In this document: piece after piece, positions 10,609 to 21,799 of the stretch
Layout of the letters: each line of letters begins with the position of its first letter
Position numbering within the stretch: the first letter of the stretch is position 1
From: Haliotis asinina
Taxonomy: Eukaryota; Mollusca; Gastropoda; Lepetellida; Haliotidae
Length of the DNA: 64,000 nucleotides
Assembly: GCF_037392515.1 (NCBI RefSeq)
Contig: NC_090287.1
Span: 7,609,501-7,673,500, forward strand
Direction: 5' to 3'
Notes under the pieces: model-generated
What the model saw: only the letters and a program-made list of their open reading frames with translations
What the model was told of the DNA's origin: nothing
Databases searched by the model: none
Made by a program: the position numbers and the translations under genes

Positions 10609-12721
10609 CTGGGGGAAAGTGTGTTGAAGCTGTGCTTGCTGGAGCTGTTCGTGTTCCGGTTCATGCAGACTGATCCTAACTGGTCCAACTTCTTCTACAA
10701 CCCAGTAACAGACAAGGTCAGTGTTGTGAAGTGGGTTACATGTAGCAGGATGTAAAGTCAGATTCTTGTTATGTTGTCATTGACTGAATCAAGTCTCCTA
10801 AGAACCACCTCTTAAAATCATCATAATGTATTTACGTAAATTTTGTCTTCAAAAAGTGATGGGAAAGATGCACCTATGATCATTATTATCAATCTTCTGT
10901 GATCATTTAGCTGGACATTGAAAGGTGATGATATATATGTGTCAAGCAGATACTGAGACACATGCATTATAGACTGTCACATGTCAGCCTAGACATAAGT
11001 TGATAGGTTTTGCATTTCCCTCCTTTGTTCGCAGACTTCGTCACAGAGAGGATCTTCTTGATCAGACATGTAGTCAGATCCTCTAGCTTGACATGTTAAA
11101 TATCATAGATCTGAAACAATTCAAGCATATTTTCCGTGCAAGGGGAAATCCCAGACGTTTCCCTTGCATTGTGAAAGTAGTCTGTAGGTGTTTGCGTTGT
11201 TTCAAGAATTCAGTCCTGTGAATAGTTACATGAACATCAAAATGTGTTGTTCATACACCAGTTTCTGAACATCCAACTGGAAACATGTATGAAATTATTA
11301 CATTATACATTACAGGGTAAGTCAGTCCTAAGTAAGACTTTGTTGGGCTGTACTTGATAGAAGAAACAACATCAGCACTTTTATGATGGGCAAGTTGTTG
11401 ATTGTCCACATCAGTATATTACAGTATTGGTGATGGTGATATTAAACATTGTCCTGTGTCTCAGTGTAAGAGATCATGTATGTTGTAGCTTGTACTTCTG
11501 GACTTTGGAGCCAGTCGAGAGTTTGACAAGTCGTTCGTAGATAAGTACATCAAGGTCATAAAGGCTGCTTCTGTGGGAGATCGAGAAACGATTCTCTCTG
11601 GCTCCATTGATATGGGCTTCCTCACAGGCTACGAGACAAAGGTCGGTATATTCCGTGTGGTGACACAGACTAGCCAGGAAGTTATTGAAAGTTATTTAAA
11701 TACTGTAATCATTTTGTTTTGTTCATTGCACAAACTCCTCTTAAGTTGGACAATTCCACTCTTGATTCCTGGAAACACTGCCTATCACAGCTCTGTAATC
11801 TTGTGCATAGAAATGTCCAGATTTCAAATGCATGTCAGTTGTGCTGGAATGGAGATATGTCTAGTCTGTTTTCATTTTTGCGATCCTTTAGCTTGTGATC
11901 CTTAGTACAGGTCTGAAAAACTGAAAACAGAATAGATTTATGTCCTGATTTTCAACTGGCAACGTGAGTTCTCTCCCTTATGCTACATATGCCAGTGTAA
12001 TGTAAATTTTTCTGCTCTTGGTAAGGCAATACTAGTTTTAAATGTATTGGATAGGTCAGACAACCAATAGCTAAAATGTATTCTAAATATATGATCTAAT
12101 TTGTTTTCTTAAATTGTTCTTAAAACATAAATTCGTTGAATGCATTTTATGACCAGTCAAAGCAGATACCTAGTAAGGAGAATTAAGCACAATGACAATT
12201 TACAGATGCCTTTAAACAGTTTTAGTAATATATATATACTGAGGTGGTGTTCTGAAGTTCAACTGTGTATATTTGTACATATGTAAAGAAATCCACAAAA
12301 TAATGACAAATGACAAATTTTATTAATTTCTTTTTATTTCATGTATAGTTTTTCCTGGATTTTAAAATGTGGATGGAAATGTAATAATAAATTTATTTGA
12401 GCCTAAACAAGAAAACCATTCTGTTTCCAGGTAATGATGGATGCTCATGTGGACGCAGTAACAATTCTTGGTGAGGCGTTTGCAGTCTCTGACATGTTTG
12501 ACTTCTCCACCCAGAGCACCACCCACAGGATTCAGAACCTTGTCCCTGTAATGCTGAAACACAGACTGACCCCACCCCCAGAGGAGACCTACTCCCTGCA
12601 CAGGAAGATGTCAGGTGCCTTTCTCTTGTGTACCAAGCTCAGGTGTAAAGTCCATTGTAAATCTCTTTTTGATCAGATCTGGAGGGACTATAAGTTTGGC
12701 GATGAGGACAGCTTGTTGTGA
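10609..12721 (+). CDS. COQ8A: COQ8/ADCK3-family atypical kinase, last three exons
   Basis: C-terminal part of a mitochondrial UbiB/ABC1-family protein, which supports coenzyme Q biosynthesis on the matrix side of the inner membrane. Three exons join in phase 0 with AG/GT borders: 10609-10716 (36 codons), 11489-11641 (51 codons) and 12431-12721 (ending TGA). Exon one carries [15 protein letters not shown], the family's conserved segment with the metal-binding Asn. Exon two carries [10 protein letters not shown], the DFG metal-binding motif, and GFLTGYE. Exon three carries [28 protein letters not shown] and a C-terminal LFDQIWRDY. These are the vertebrate COQ8A/COQ8B signatures; A and B cannot be separated here. 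Donors are GTCAGT and GTCGGT. The 5' exons (mitochondrial leader, KxGQ motif, N-lobe) were not found between the GPCR and 10608. They may lie in unread diverged sequence, or the order may reflect nesting or misassembly. Confidence 0.88.
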
Positions 12722-12925
12722 CGTCTTGCTGGAGTGAGTGAGTGTGGTAGCACATCATCCTTAGCACTGTTTTGACAATATCATTGAAGGGAACACCAGA
12801 AGTAATGGTCTTTAGCTGATGGAGGACAGCTCGTGATGGCGATATCAACAGCTTGTTGTCACATCACTGGAGTGAGTGTTGTTGCACATCATCTATAGCA
12901 CTGTTTCAACAATATCATCAAAGAG
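12708..12925 (+). repeat. Local duplication of COQ8 3' end
   Basis: The text around the COQ8 stop (ACAGCTTGTTGTGACGTC, then TGGAGTGAGTG, GCACATCATC and TAGCACTGTTT, 12708-12790) recurs at 12849-12922 as ACAGCTTGTTGTCACATCAC, TGGAGTGAGTG and TAGCACTGTTTCAAC. The second copy lies in the presumed 3' UTR. Confidence 0.75.
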
Positions 12926-13005
12926 GAGGTCAGCCTGTTGGGATTAGAACCCATATCTTAGGCATGACAAGTGAACACTGTAACCACTAGGCTACCTCAC
13001 CAACT
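12921..13005 (-). repeat. tRNA-derived SINE head
   Basis: Read on the minus strand, GTAGCCTAGTGGTTACAGTG is a box A and GGGTTCTAATCCC a near-perfect box B, about 35 bases apart as in a tRNA. It matches the SINE at 36148 in the other orientation. Confidence 0.75.
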
Positions 13006-13920
13006 CTCTGACCACAGAATGATGCTGTTTGAATACATGGGAACACATGTGAGCCATGTGTTTTGATTCTGACATAACATGTTGCACTGCAGTAGTGGAA
13101 CCTGTGTACATTATGTTGATAAGTGCTTAATCAAACCATCAGCAACTCCCAATAGTAAACAAAGCATTGTCCTCTTTAGCTTGTCCAGTATTTGTCAGTA
13201 TAATTGATTTCCTTGCTCAAACGTTGTTGAAAGACCTGATTAAAAAGGGGTTTGGTATTCCAGAGTGTGAGCATCTGATGCTTTGTTGTACTTCTTTTAT
13301 GGTCTCTGTTTTTGCTCTTGATATCCACCTCTTGATTTCAGACAAGGTTAATTACCCATGGTTATGATGTAGGTGTGATGGTGCTGACTCGAACCAACCA
13401 ACAAGTTTTAATAATGCACATATGTTTGTTGATTTATGAAAACCATTGGAAATATTGTTGGAGCTGGTACAGCCAGACCAGACCATCTCTGTGTTCACTA
13501 AAGTAAATACAATGGACTGGTTGGATTGGAGTCAGTTCTGTGTCTGAGTGAGGTATTCATCTGAAAACTGTATTAGTGCAAGAATTGCGAACATGTCACA
13601 CTCTATATTTCACCTCGACTCAGCTTAACACAGACATGTCCCGAGACACTGACCACTGTTGATCACATTCAGAGAAACTGACGTTTGTCTGACCAGTGGA
13701 ATACCTCTATAATCCACAAGTTTCAGTTCTGAGGGGCTCAACACCACATTAAACACTGCTGGCCACATGCTATTCCACATCCACTCAGAGTAAGTGGTTT
13801 ATGATACTAAAATTAGCAAACAGCAAAGTCACACTCCCGTTCATATATACATTGTGATGAAATTAGAGGCAACTTACAAGTTTGGATGTTTGATAGGCAT
13901 TTAGAAATTGGTAGGGTAAT
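13006..13920. other. Intergenic, no gene recognised
   Basis: No exon or repeat that I can name. A 66-residue ORF at 13167-13367 has no domain or splice context. Confidence 0.45.
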
Positions 13921-13924
13921 ACTT

Positions 13925-14200
13925 GACACTTGTTATGGATATGCAACTTCTTTATTATTTATGCACGTTTCTGGGCTAATACTTGCCCCTTCATCAGGTG
14001 AATGACAGTGAACAATTACAGAGGTATATATATGCCACAGGGTGTTTTTACAAAAGTGTGTACAGTTATGTACATGAAGCCACAGGATTCATTTTACAAC
14101 AGATTAGCGAGAAAGGGTAGGGGGTGTACATAGTGTTTGTACAAGGTGTTCACATGGAGCAGATGACCACAGGTGGAACCCGTGAAGTATGCAGTGATGG
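13925..14200 (+). repeat. Dispersed repeat with CACGTTTCTGG...CCTTCATCAGG words
   Basis: GGATATGCAACTTCTTTATT, CACGTTTCTGG and CCCCTTCATCAGGTG occur in order. Related word pairs (ACAACTTCTTTTTT then CGACGTTTCGA) occur at 22080 and 28377. Such words resemble the ends of some Penelope-like retroelements, but family assignment is tentative. Confidence 0.4.
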
Positions 14201-14331
14201 GAAATTAGGATGTACAATGACAGTGATATGATGCACAGTAACAGTTTGTTTCATCAAACAACAGTGTATAAACATACTGTGCATTAACTGTTACTGTACA
14301 TCCTCTCACTGTCTTTGTATATCCTAATTTC
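14201..14331. repeat. Imperfect inverted repeat (46-bp arms)
   Basis: Arm 14201-14246 (GAAATTAGGATGTACAATGA onward) returns as reverse complement at 14285-14331, with about seven mismatches and a 38-base loop. It could be a foldback element adjoining the repeat at 13925. Confidence 0.75.
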
Positions 14332-14514
14332 TGAAAAGAACATGACCTATGACCCACTTATTTCCCCTGTAAATATGAATATGAATTCAAGGGGCACACA
14401 ATGTCATTAACACTATGGGTTTGGCAGTTAGGTGTCCTCCATGCTACCAAGAAATGATTGTTTCCATAAGTAAATTCGATAAGTACTAACGGCTTATCTG
14501 TTTTGTTTTACTCT

Positions 14515-14815
14515 GCATTCATCTGGTTAGAGGTGACTAACGGGATCAGGTGGTCAGGCTCACTGACTTGGTTGACACAAGTTGTCTATTCCAATAGTCT
14601 AAATTGATGCTCTCGCTGTTGATCACCGGATAGTCTGCTCCAGGGTGGATTATTTACAAATCACCACCATATAGCTGAAATATTGTGAAGCAAAGACCAA
14701 CCAACCCATTTGTGTAGCCTTATGCTCATGCTGTTGATCACTAGGTTGTCTTGTCCTGAATAAGTTATTTAGAGACCGCCTTGTAGCTGTAATATTGCTG
14801 AGTGTGGCATTAACA
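14515..14815 (+). repeat. CGACTAACGGGATC-type SINE, one copy plus a partial
   Basis: GTGACTAACGGGATCAGGTG, TCACTGACTTGGTTGACAC, CTGTTGATCACCGGAT and ATATAGCTGAAATATTG follow the order of the complete SINE at 46417. A second 3' half copy (CTGTTGATCACTAGG to TGTAATATTGCTGAGTGTGG) follows at 14720-14810. Confidence 0.75.
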
Positions 14816-14989
14816 ACACTCAGCAATTACAACAAACACCACTTTCCGGCCTATTCCATCACAGTAATGGATGAGGAGCTTTCCAGATAAACATGGGATC
14901 ATGGCAGTATGTTACTTTGTACACCTTTAATACAGAAAATGGTACAAACTGAGATGAGTAAACATGTGAAAAAGACAAGTAGGAAATGT

Positions 14990-17900
14990 TTACTGGGGAC
15001 ACTCTGGTGGTGGGATGAAACGGCTTGGATCGTGGATGCCGATTGTGATGTCATAGAACCTGAAACACAAGAGGATATTCAATCATTTCAGTTAGAAAAA
15101 TCACAATATATTTCTATGTGGTTGGAGCATGGTCTCTCAGAACTGCTGAAAGAAATGAACAGTTTACCATTTTCTTATCCTCATGTTAAGTTTTATTTTT
15201 ATTATTCTTACTTTTCTTCTTACAGTGAAGTAAAACGTGTGTTATAGGGGTGGAATTCAAAATAGTACATCTGCCTTAATAATATATACCACCACTATTA
15301 GACCGACAGGTGATCAGATGCCAGGCACTTATTTTGTTTCAGTCGGTTCCAGAGTGTAACTAGAGAAAGTATGGTACAGGTAAACGTGTTGACATACGTG
15401 GTGCGGATAGCGCCGGTTCTGTTGCTGTAGAAGTCCATCTCAATGGGGAAGCAGTCGGGGCTGGTCACCACAAAGGCGTAGGGATCTGTTAACAATGGAT
15501 GACTAGTTATCACCAACCTCCTGTCCTGTCATGACATTACAGTTAAACAGGGATATCATTAGATACAGTGTGCTACAGGCACCAAGCTCTGATCGGTGTA
15601 GGCGATGTCAAAATTATTGGGTTGTTCTGTGCCGTTTTTCATAAAGTGACTGTAGTCCTACGATCGCTTTCGGTGTCATCGTACCCTGGTTGTCATAATG
15701 TCAACCACTGGTTTCTCTGAATTTTCAATGCTGTGAAGAGCTGTGATGATCAGGGTCAGAGTTGCTCTTCAGTAACCCATGCTTGTCGTAAGAGACGACT
15801 AGGCTCACTGACTTGGTTGACACTCATCGTAGTTGTTGCGTACATGATACCCATGCTGTTGATCACTGGATTGTCTGATCCAGCCGCCATAAAGAATACT
15901 GCGGAGTGCGCGTAAAACTAACCCCACTCTATCATGTGGCTAACAGACACTGATGGTAAACTAACAATATTGGAGATCTGGGACCTATAACCAGTTATGT
16001 CACGGCTTGTAAACTTGATGTGGGGGAAAGACGAAACGAGATGTTGGTTATCACTGAGGTGAATCCAACGAGTGCAGGTATGATGTCGACAAACCTGTAA
16101 ACAAGGTCACTGCGAATTTTGGACTCAAACTCACGACTATCTGCAGCGCTTGGACTCCAGTGACACACAGAAACAATGTAATGTCTGCATGAATATAGAA
16201 CTCACTGGACTCAAACTCTCCCTCAAAGAGAACAGCTGTGACATGTTCATCTGGAAGTCCGGAGGCACCAATGCTGCCCTCACCACGGAAACGCGCGTCT
16301 GGGGGGACGCCAAACGGGATGAAAGGACGGGTCAGATCGGACACGGTGCAGTTCTTGGTTCTGTAGTTGTAACGGTACTCCTTGCCCTGGAATAACGGTA
16401 ATTTGACGCTGCAACCTGACGCACGTACACACGCGTGTGTGTGTTTATATAAATGTTTATAATCATTTCAACTTAGAAGGATTTTAATAAGGTTTGGGCA
16501 AGAAATAAAATCAAACTTGAAAATATTTTCTTCGTTGTGTCTGAAATTTCCTTCAGCTGATTGTTCTGGTATATCTGAGTGGATTGTCTTGTCCAGGCTA
16601 AACGATTTACAGACCTTGGCCATATGGCTGGAGTAGTACTGAGTGCGGCATAAAACTAAAGTCACTCACTCTCCAATTACGTAGACCGCTTGTCGTGATT
16701 ACTCGATAGTATGGTCAAGACGTATTTACAGCCGCCGTTATGTGGTTTGATCATTACTCATTGTAACGTTAAACAACAAACGAGTTGTCTCAAGACAAAG
16801 ACAAACCAAAGACGCACATGTCATTTGTAACTCTGTTTCCGTGACCTACGACTTTCCGGAATGACACGAGTAGTTACGAATGGCGTATATAAACGTCTTT
16901 GAGAAGATAAAAGAAGGTCAGGGCCACCGCCGATGTTCCAACACGTCACTTACAATGTTGTGGAGGTACAGGACGTCGAAGTAATCGGTGGTAGAGCCGA
17001 TGTCAACCTCCTCTGATTCCCTTATCCTCCTGTCGTCCTCGTCGTAGCTGAAGTGGGCGAAGACGGCAAAGCCACGTGATCGGTCGATCTGATGACGTAG
17101 AGCACAAAATATAATGACACATACACGAAATGTAATAACTAATACACACGAAATAAATGTTTCAGAAGCGCCTAAATCAATAATGATGATAAACAATAGG
17201 ATCCATGACCACTGAAATTGGTTGTCACAGAATATCATCCTCTTTCAGAAGGACAGTTATGAAAAGTACAGAATAATATTTTTAAGCAAAACGAAATTAT
17301 GCATGTTATACTAAAGGTATTTGTTATTTGTATATGGCCTCTTTATGAAGAATATGTTATATGATAAAGAAAACAGTTTGGCATTAATAACATCACATAG
17401 TTCATAAAAATGAATGACGCCAAACACAATCACTTGAGAATGTTTGCCTTATGTATTTGCATTACATAAACCTGGAAAAAACGTACTCACAATACCATAT
17501 CTATTTTAATATATCACTGATTTTAAATATATCGTTTAGAAATATTTAAATGTGACACAGTCTTTTGAAATGACCAAGAAGTCATCGACAACTTGTGAAG
17601 CGTTCGTTGTAGCAGATCACTGTATATTTCTAGTCGAGTGCCAAGAACCAACAAACCATGGCGAGGCGACGCAATAAGCAAATACAATAGATGTGATAAT
17701 AATGGGCATGAAAATATATAGAGAAGAAAACGACGTTTTTACATAATCAGTTTCTATTTCTTTATGTGTAGATTTGTAAACAAAAAATGTTTCGTCAGAT
17801 AATTATTGCAGAATACATGATTTTATTTTAGAAAAATGTACTAAGAGCTCTTTAATTATATAAATACACGCATATATCGTTATAAGCGATACATGAAATA

Positions 17901-18709
17901 ACGATAGTGGCTTTTCGGTTTTTAAACGAAACCATAGCAAATGGTCTGGATATTCACCACTGTCTGAAGGTGTATTTTCTTTATACCCGCATTTTATTCG
18001 ATGTAGTGGTATAGGTGGTGTGTATATGACACAGTGTCATCAATGGACTCTAACCATACATGGCATGGACTCAATAACAATACTTACACGGGCAAGTCTG
18101 CCTTCGAACTGGCGGGGGCTTTCTGTAAACAAAGTAAGTTTCATATTATGTTTAAAATGTTCGTCGGTTAAAACAAAATTTTAAGTTCGATTACCACACT
18201 CAAGAAGTGTGGCAAAGATACAATTCTAGAAATATTTAACTGTTCCAAATATAGGCCTTTTCTACGCCGATATAGTTCCGGTGTATTGAGGGTTATTTCC
18301 AGTGACATGGCTACATTACTTAGATACAAATGAAACAGGGCGAATTAAATTCAGTTTGCTTCGCAGCCAAAATCAGAGCAGAGACCATATAATAGATTAT
18401 TATCTATTATATGGTCTCTGATCAGAGTAACGAAAAAAAACCCAAACAAAGAAACAAACAAAAAACAACCCCTATAAATTATAGATTGAAGTTAACAAAA
18501 TAAAGTTTCTGTAACACATTCTTTTAACTAACAAGATGTTATTCAAAATATGACCTGTCCTCATGGAATAATCGGAAAGATGTACTAAACACAATCTTCA
18601 GATGTGAATGGAATATTGAAATCAGAGTTTGTATATTGAACTCACGACATGGTCTGGGCTCTTGGGCCAGTACGGCCGCAGCCGAGAGAGCGAGAAGTAA
18701 AACTAGCAT
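14990..18709 (-). CDS. Ependymin-related secreted protein 1
   Basis: Secreted ependymin-domain protein, 190 aa, six exons read high to low: 18646-18709, 18088-18122, 16954-17088, 16206-16386, 15398-15485, 14990-15059. Phases are 1,0,0,1,2 and all introns are GT-AG (the exon 5 donor is GTATGT). Exon 1 encodes a signal peptide (MLVLLLALSAAAVLAQ, then EPRPC). Exon 2 has SPRQFEGRL, exon 3 AHFSYDEDDRRIRESEEVDI, exon 4 RPFIPFGVPPDARFRG, exon 5 SPDCFPIEMDFYSNRTG, and exon 6 ends FIPPPECPQ. Four Cys (exons 1, 4, 5, 6) are shared with the neighbours and probably form disulfides. Sequons NCT and NRT are present. Family members are extracellular or lysosomal lipid/Ca-binding proteins; in abalone they are known from mantle and other tissues. 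It is the most diverged of the first three genes, notably in exon 3 (IDRSRGF instead of FDPDRRF). The minus-strand start is an ATG 21 codons before the first donor. Confidence 0.92.
15736..15925 (+). repeat. SINE in intron 4 of ependymin-related gene 1
   Basis: GTAACCCATGCTTGTCGTAA, GGCTCACTGACTTGGTTGAC, CATGCTGTTGATCACTGGAT and a GCGGAGTGCGCGTAAAAC tail. It is shortened in the middle compared with the copy at 46417 and lies antisense to the gene. Confidence 0.8.
16550..16780 (+). repeat. SINE 3' half, plus a second remnant
   Basis: GAGTGGATTGTCTTGTCCAG, GATTTACAGACCTTGGCCAT and GTACTGAGTGCGGCATAAAAC ending ACTCACTCTCC (16555-16672) match the 3' half of the SINE at 46417. A more decayed second piece (CGATAGTATGGTCAAGACG) follows to about 16780. 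Both are in intron 3 of ependymin-related gene 1. Confidence 0.65.
18379..18420. repeat. Perfect 19-bp palindrome with 4-base loop
   Basis: CAGAGACCATATAATAGAT at 18379-18397, TATT, then its exact reverse complement at 18402-18420. It lies in intron 1 of ependymin-related gene 1. The arm resembles the 17-bp array unit (AGAGACCAT..TAATAGA). Confidence 0.95.
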
Positions 18710-18795
18710 CGTGACGACTGGTTATGGATCGCAGTGAGTTTGGGTCAACCGTCTGTCGTCTTTTCTACAGCTTTCTTATCTTTTCTTATCAGGGC

Positions 18796-18805
18796 GTATA
18801 AATAC
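18796..18805 (-). promoter_or_regulatory. Possible TATA element of ependymin-related gene 1
   Basis: The minus strand reads GTATTTATAC about 90 bases before the start codon. It is AT-rich and TATA-like but less canonical and further out than those of genes 2 to 4, so it is tentative. Confidence 0.35.
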
Positions 18806-18809
18806 CCGC

Positions 18810-19260
18810 ACATAGACTTTCTGACACAGAATAACCACGGTCTCTCTTATTGATGGTCGAACAAGAACACTAATGACTTTGAAATAAACTCATTTTTATG
18901 AACACATTATATATATTCAATCATGCAATTAATACTCCGGTATTTCTAGGATAATTCGTCACGCCTCCATTGGACATGCCATCTATTGGCATAGTACATC
19001 TTTTCATACACAGTTTGATTCAAGATCGGCTCATGTTACTTCAAGACGACTTTGCCAGCCGAACGAAGGATTATCTCGGTGGTATAAAACAAACAAGACA
19101 TGGTTGACTGATGGCGATGTACTTAACAGAGTAAGGAAGTCAAGAGATACAAGTTTAGTTTGATGTGATTCGTAATTTGTTCGTCAAATTAATTTTATTG
19201 ATTTGATATAATTCTTTGTCCTATTAGTTTATATGCGATCAAAAGTGCCAGCCACCCAGG
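18810..19260. other. Intergenic, no gene recognised
   Basis: AT-rich spacer upstream of ependymin-related gene 1. No exon, named repeat or promoter motif is recognised. Confidence 0.45.
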
Positions 19261-19269
19261 TATATATTT

Positions 19270-19775
19270 GACGTCGCACCATGTTACACTCTACAGTATT
19301 TGCCATTACACCATGCTAAACCTGTACGGTATTTGGAATGGCACTATGCTATATGTACGATAGTTGTCATTGCACCATGCTGCACTGTACGATATTTGGC
19401 ATTGCTCTATGCTACGCTCTACGTATTTGGCACTCTGTACGGTATTTGGCACTGCGCAGTTACTAAACTGTACGATATTTGGCACTGCAAATGCTACTCT
19501 GTGCGATATTTGGCACTACACAATGCTACACTGTACATATTTGGCATTGCACTATGCTGAAGTGTACGTTAGTTGGTACTCCGTATGACATTTGGCACTG
19601 CGCCATGTTACGCTGTGCGAGATTTGGCATTGCACATGCTACACTGTACGGTGTTTGGCATTGCACATGCTACACTGTACATATTTGGCATTGCACATGC
19701 TACACTGTACGGTGTTTGGCATTGCACATGCTACACTGTACGGTGTTTGGCATTGCACATGCTACACTGTATTCT
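19270..19775 (+). repeat. 30-31-bp minisatellite, about 16 copies
   Basis: Unit TTTGGCATTGCACATGCTAC followed by ACTGTACGGTG. TTTGGCA recurs at 19623, 19654 and 19684. Left-hand copies are more diverged (ATATTTGGCACTGCGCCATG). The mixed 30/31-base period keeps several frames open for 60-125 codons with a Cys/His/Trp-rich text, which is composition rather than coding. Confidence 0.92.
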
Positions 19776-19859
19776 AGGCATCAATTCAATGCGTATGCCA
19801 CAAAAGGACATGTGCACGTAGCGCCCCGAAAAGCAATTACACACAATGAAGTATGAATG

Positions 19860-20360
19860 TGGTTGAGTGTGAAAAATATGCAGGATTATGTTGAAATGAA
19901 GGTACCCAGCAGATCATTTTAGAAATGTCGATCTCTTTTTTATCTGTGTTGTAGACCAACCTGCGTGGACAAACATTCCAGTTCCTGAACCTTTCACCTC
20001 CAAATATTCAGGTGATCAGCATATGTAACAATTCTTAACTTGGCCGCGTTTTTCACCACGATTAGAACCGCTGAGGTCAAAGGACATGTAGAATTCGACA
20101 CGTGGTCCTTATCCAGTCTAAATTTGAATCATGTCTGCATGACTAGCAAAACATATACGTGACGTGAACAAGCGAGCGTTGGGGTACATTCTGGCACTTT
20201 CTATCGCGAAACTATGTACGAAGTCAGCACTTCGCAAACATAATATGCTTGTATAATATGGGAACTTGCCACACTGCTGACAGACAGACATTGTCACGAC
20301 CTACAAGGCAGTAGCAACAATGCCAGCAAGAAGACCATCAGACTCATGTTAATGATCAGC
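19860..20360. other. Intergenic, no gene recognised
   Basis: No exon or repeat family that I can name between the minisatellite and the SINE at 20370. Confidence 0.45.
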
Positions 20361-20369
20361 GTTTGCCTG

Positions 20370-20620
20370 GCTTTGCTTTGTTTGTTGCTTTACGCCGCAC
20401 TCAGCAATATTCCTGCAATGTGGCTACGGTCTGTAAAACAGGGACCTGGCCTGGACCAGACAATCCAGACATCATAAGGATCGAGTTTCACATCTGGTGT
20501 GCGATGACGTGTCAGCCAAGCCAGTCTGACCACCCAATCTTGTTAGTCGCCTCTTGCGACCAGCATGGGCTACTGAAGGCCAATATTCTAACCCGGACCT
20601 TCAGGGGTCGAGTGAAGGGT
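20370..20620 (-). repeat. CGACTAACGGGATC-type SINE, near full length
   Basis: On the plus strand it reads as the complement: TTTACGCCGCACTCAGCAAT, GGACCAGACAATCCAGACAT, GTTAGTCGCCTCTTGCGACC, then GGGCTACTGAAGGCCAATAT and ACCCGGACCTTCAGGGGTCG. This is the complete order of the family, head to tail, in minus orientation. Confidence 0.88.
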
Positions 20621-20659
20621 CAGATTTCAGGTTTATATACTATTTTTTAGTCAGGCAGT

Positions 20660-21615
20660 TTACATATATATTTTCCTGAACATACAAACCTCTTTAGAAT
20701 ACTTTATCAACTTAGCTGACGTAAGCCATGATCTGTCTACATGGAGACACGCATGGTCGAGTTACGTCCCTTTAGTATAGCAGATCCTACTATTATGCCC
20801 TGTAAAAAAAGATTGACAATTCCGGATAGAATGGAAATGCAAATAAATGCATTATCATTCATGCAGTTGTTCCCCTAATAAATATGGCTTCATGTCAGAG
20901 GAGGAAAGGGGCACCACTGTGTCAGATGTCACTGTGCAGATACCTTCCTTCCCCGAGTCTTGGTTTGTCAGAACAACTAAGTGGTAAACGTGCAAGACTT
21001 GAGCTTTCCTCCCAAAACCTCTCTTCCGAAATAGATGACACGAAAATGCTGTTCACAGGGGTTTTTAACAACACCCACAAAACATGATCAGCTTACAAAT
21101 CGCAGCTGTATCCTCTTTAGTTGCACTCAACTTAGAGGAAAATTGATGCGATAAAGAATGAATAACAGCCTTGGGTCCTTACTGTCCCCGAACACGACTT
21201 GCCTTGTAAATGAGCGTTCTCAGTATTCCACGGAAAATACACCCAAAGTTTTAAATAGTAGTTTACATTTAAATTACTATTTCTTCCTACCGGGTACCCA
21301 TCTGCTGCAGGACAATATTGATCGTTCGTCTAACAGGATAGTGAGTGCTTTTAAAACATCATTAATCATGTGAACAGTGACTGATACAAAATCGTATTCT
21401 TGACCCTTTTATGTAGTTCAGGCTAAAAGATATCCTTTAAGTAGAACAGTGGTGAGAAAGGTGTCATCTGGAGTCTCTCGTCGAGATAAGACAAGGTCGG
21501 TTGGTACTATCAGGGATACAAAACTGTGATACGTTTCTGAATTATATCATCATCACAGAGCCATTTCTTGCTTGCGTCTTTTCAAGCTGCCATCAAATAT
21601 CACCTTTATTTCGCC
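20660..21615. other. Intergenic, no gene recognised
   Basis: Short ORFs at 20884-21373 have no domain and no splice context. No repeat is recognised. Confidence 0.45.
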
Positions 21616-21621
21616 CTGCAC

Positions 21622-21795
21622 TGTATGAGTGAGTGAGTGAGTGAGTGAGTGAGTGGGTGGGTGGGTGAGTGAGTGAGTGAGTGAGTTGGGGTTTACGCCG
21701 GTTTTAGCAACATTCCAGCAATATCAAGGTGGAGGGCACCAGAAATAGACTTCACACATTGTACCCATGTGGGGAATCAAACCTGGATATTCACA
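21622..21795 (-). repeat. tRNA-like SINE with GTGA microsatellite
   Basis: The (GTGA)n/(GTGG)n run at 21626-21687 is the inverted 3' tail. It is followed by TTTACGCCGGTTTTAGCAAC, ATTCCAGCAATATCAAGG, GAGGGCACCAGAAATAGACT and CATGTGGGGAATCAAACCTG, the complement of the SINE class at 36148. The SINE therefore runs on the minus strand. Confidence 0.85.
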
Positions 21796-21799
21796 TATA

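Noticed and set aside
15733-15915. 60-aa plus-strand ORF
   Set aside because: It is SINE sequence; similar text recurs in the SINE copies at 46417 and 57341.
16150-16395. 81-aa plus-strand ORF
   Set aside because: Antisense to exon 4 of ependymin-related gene 1, whose frame, splice sites and motifs are clear.
19300-19856. Cys/Trp/His-rich ORFs of 60-125 codons
   Set aside because: They are three overlapping frames of a 30-31-bp minisatellite, with no start context, domain or splice support.
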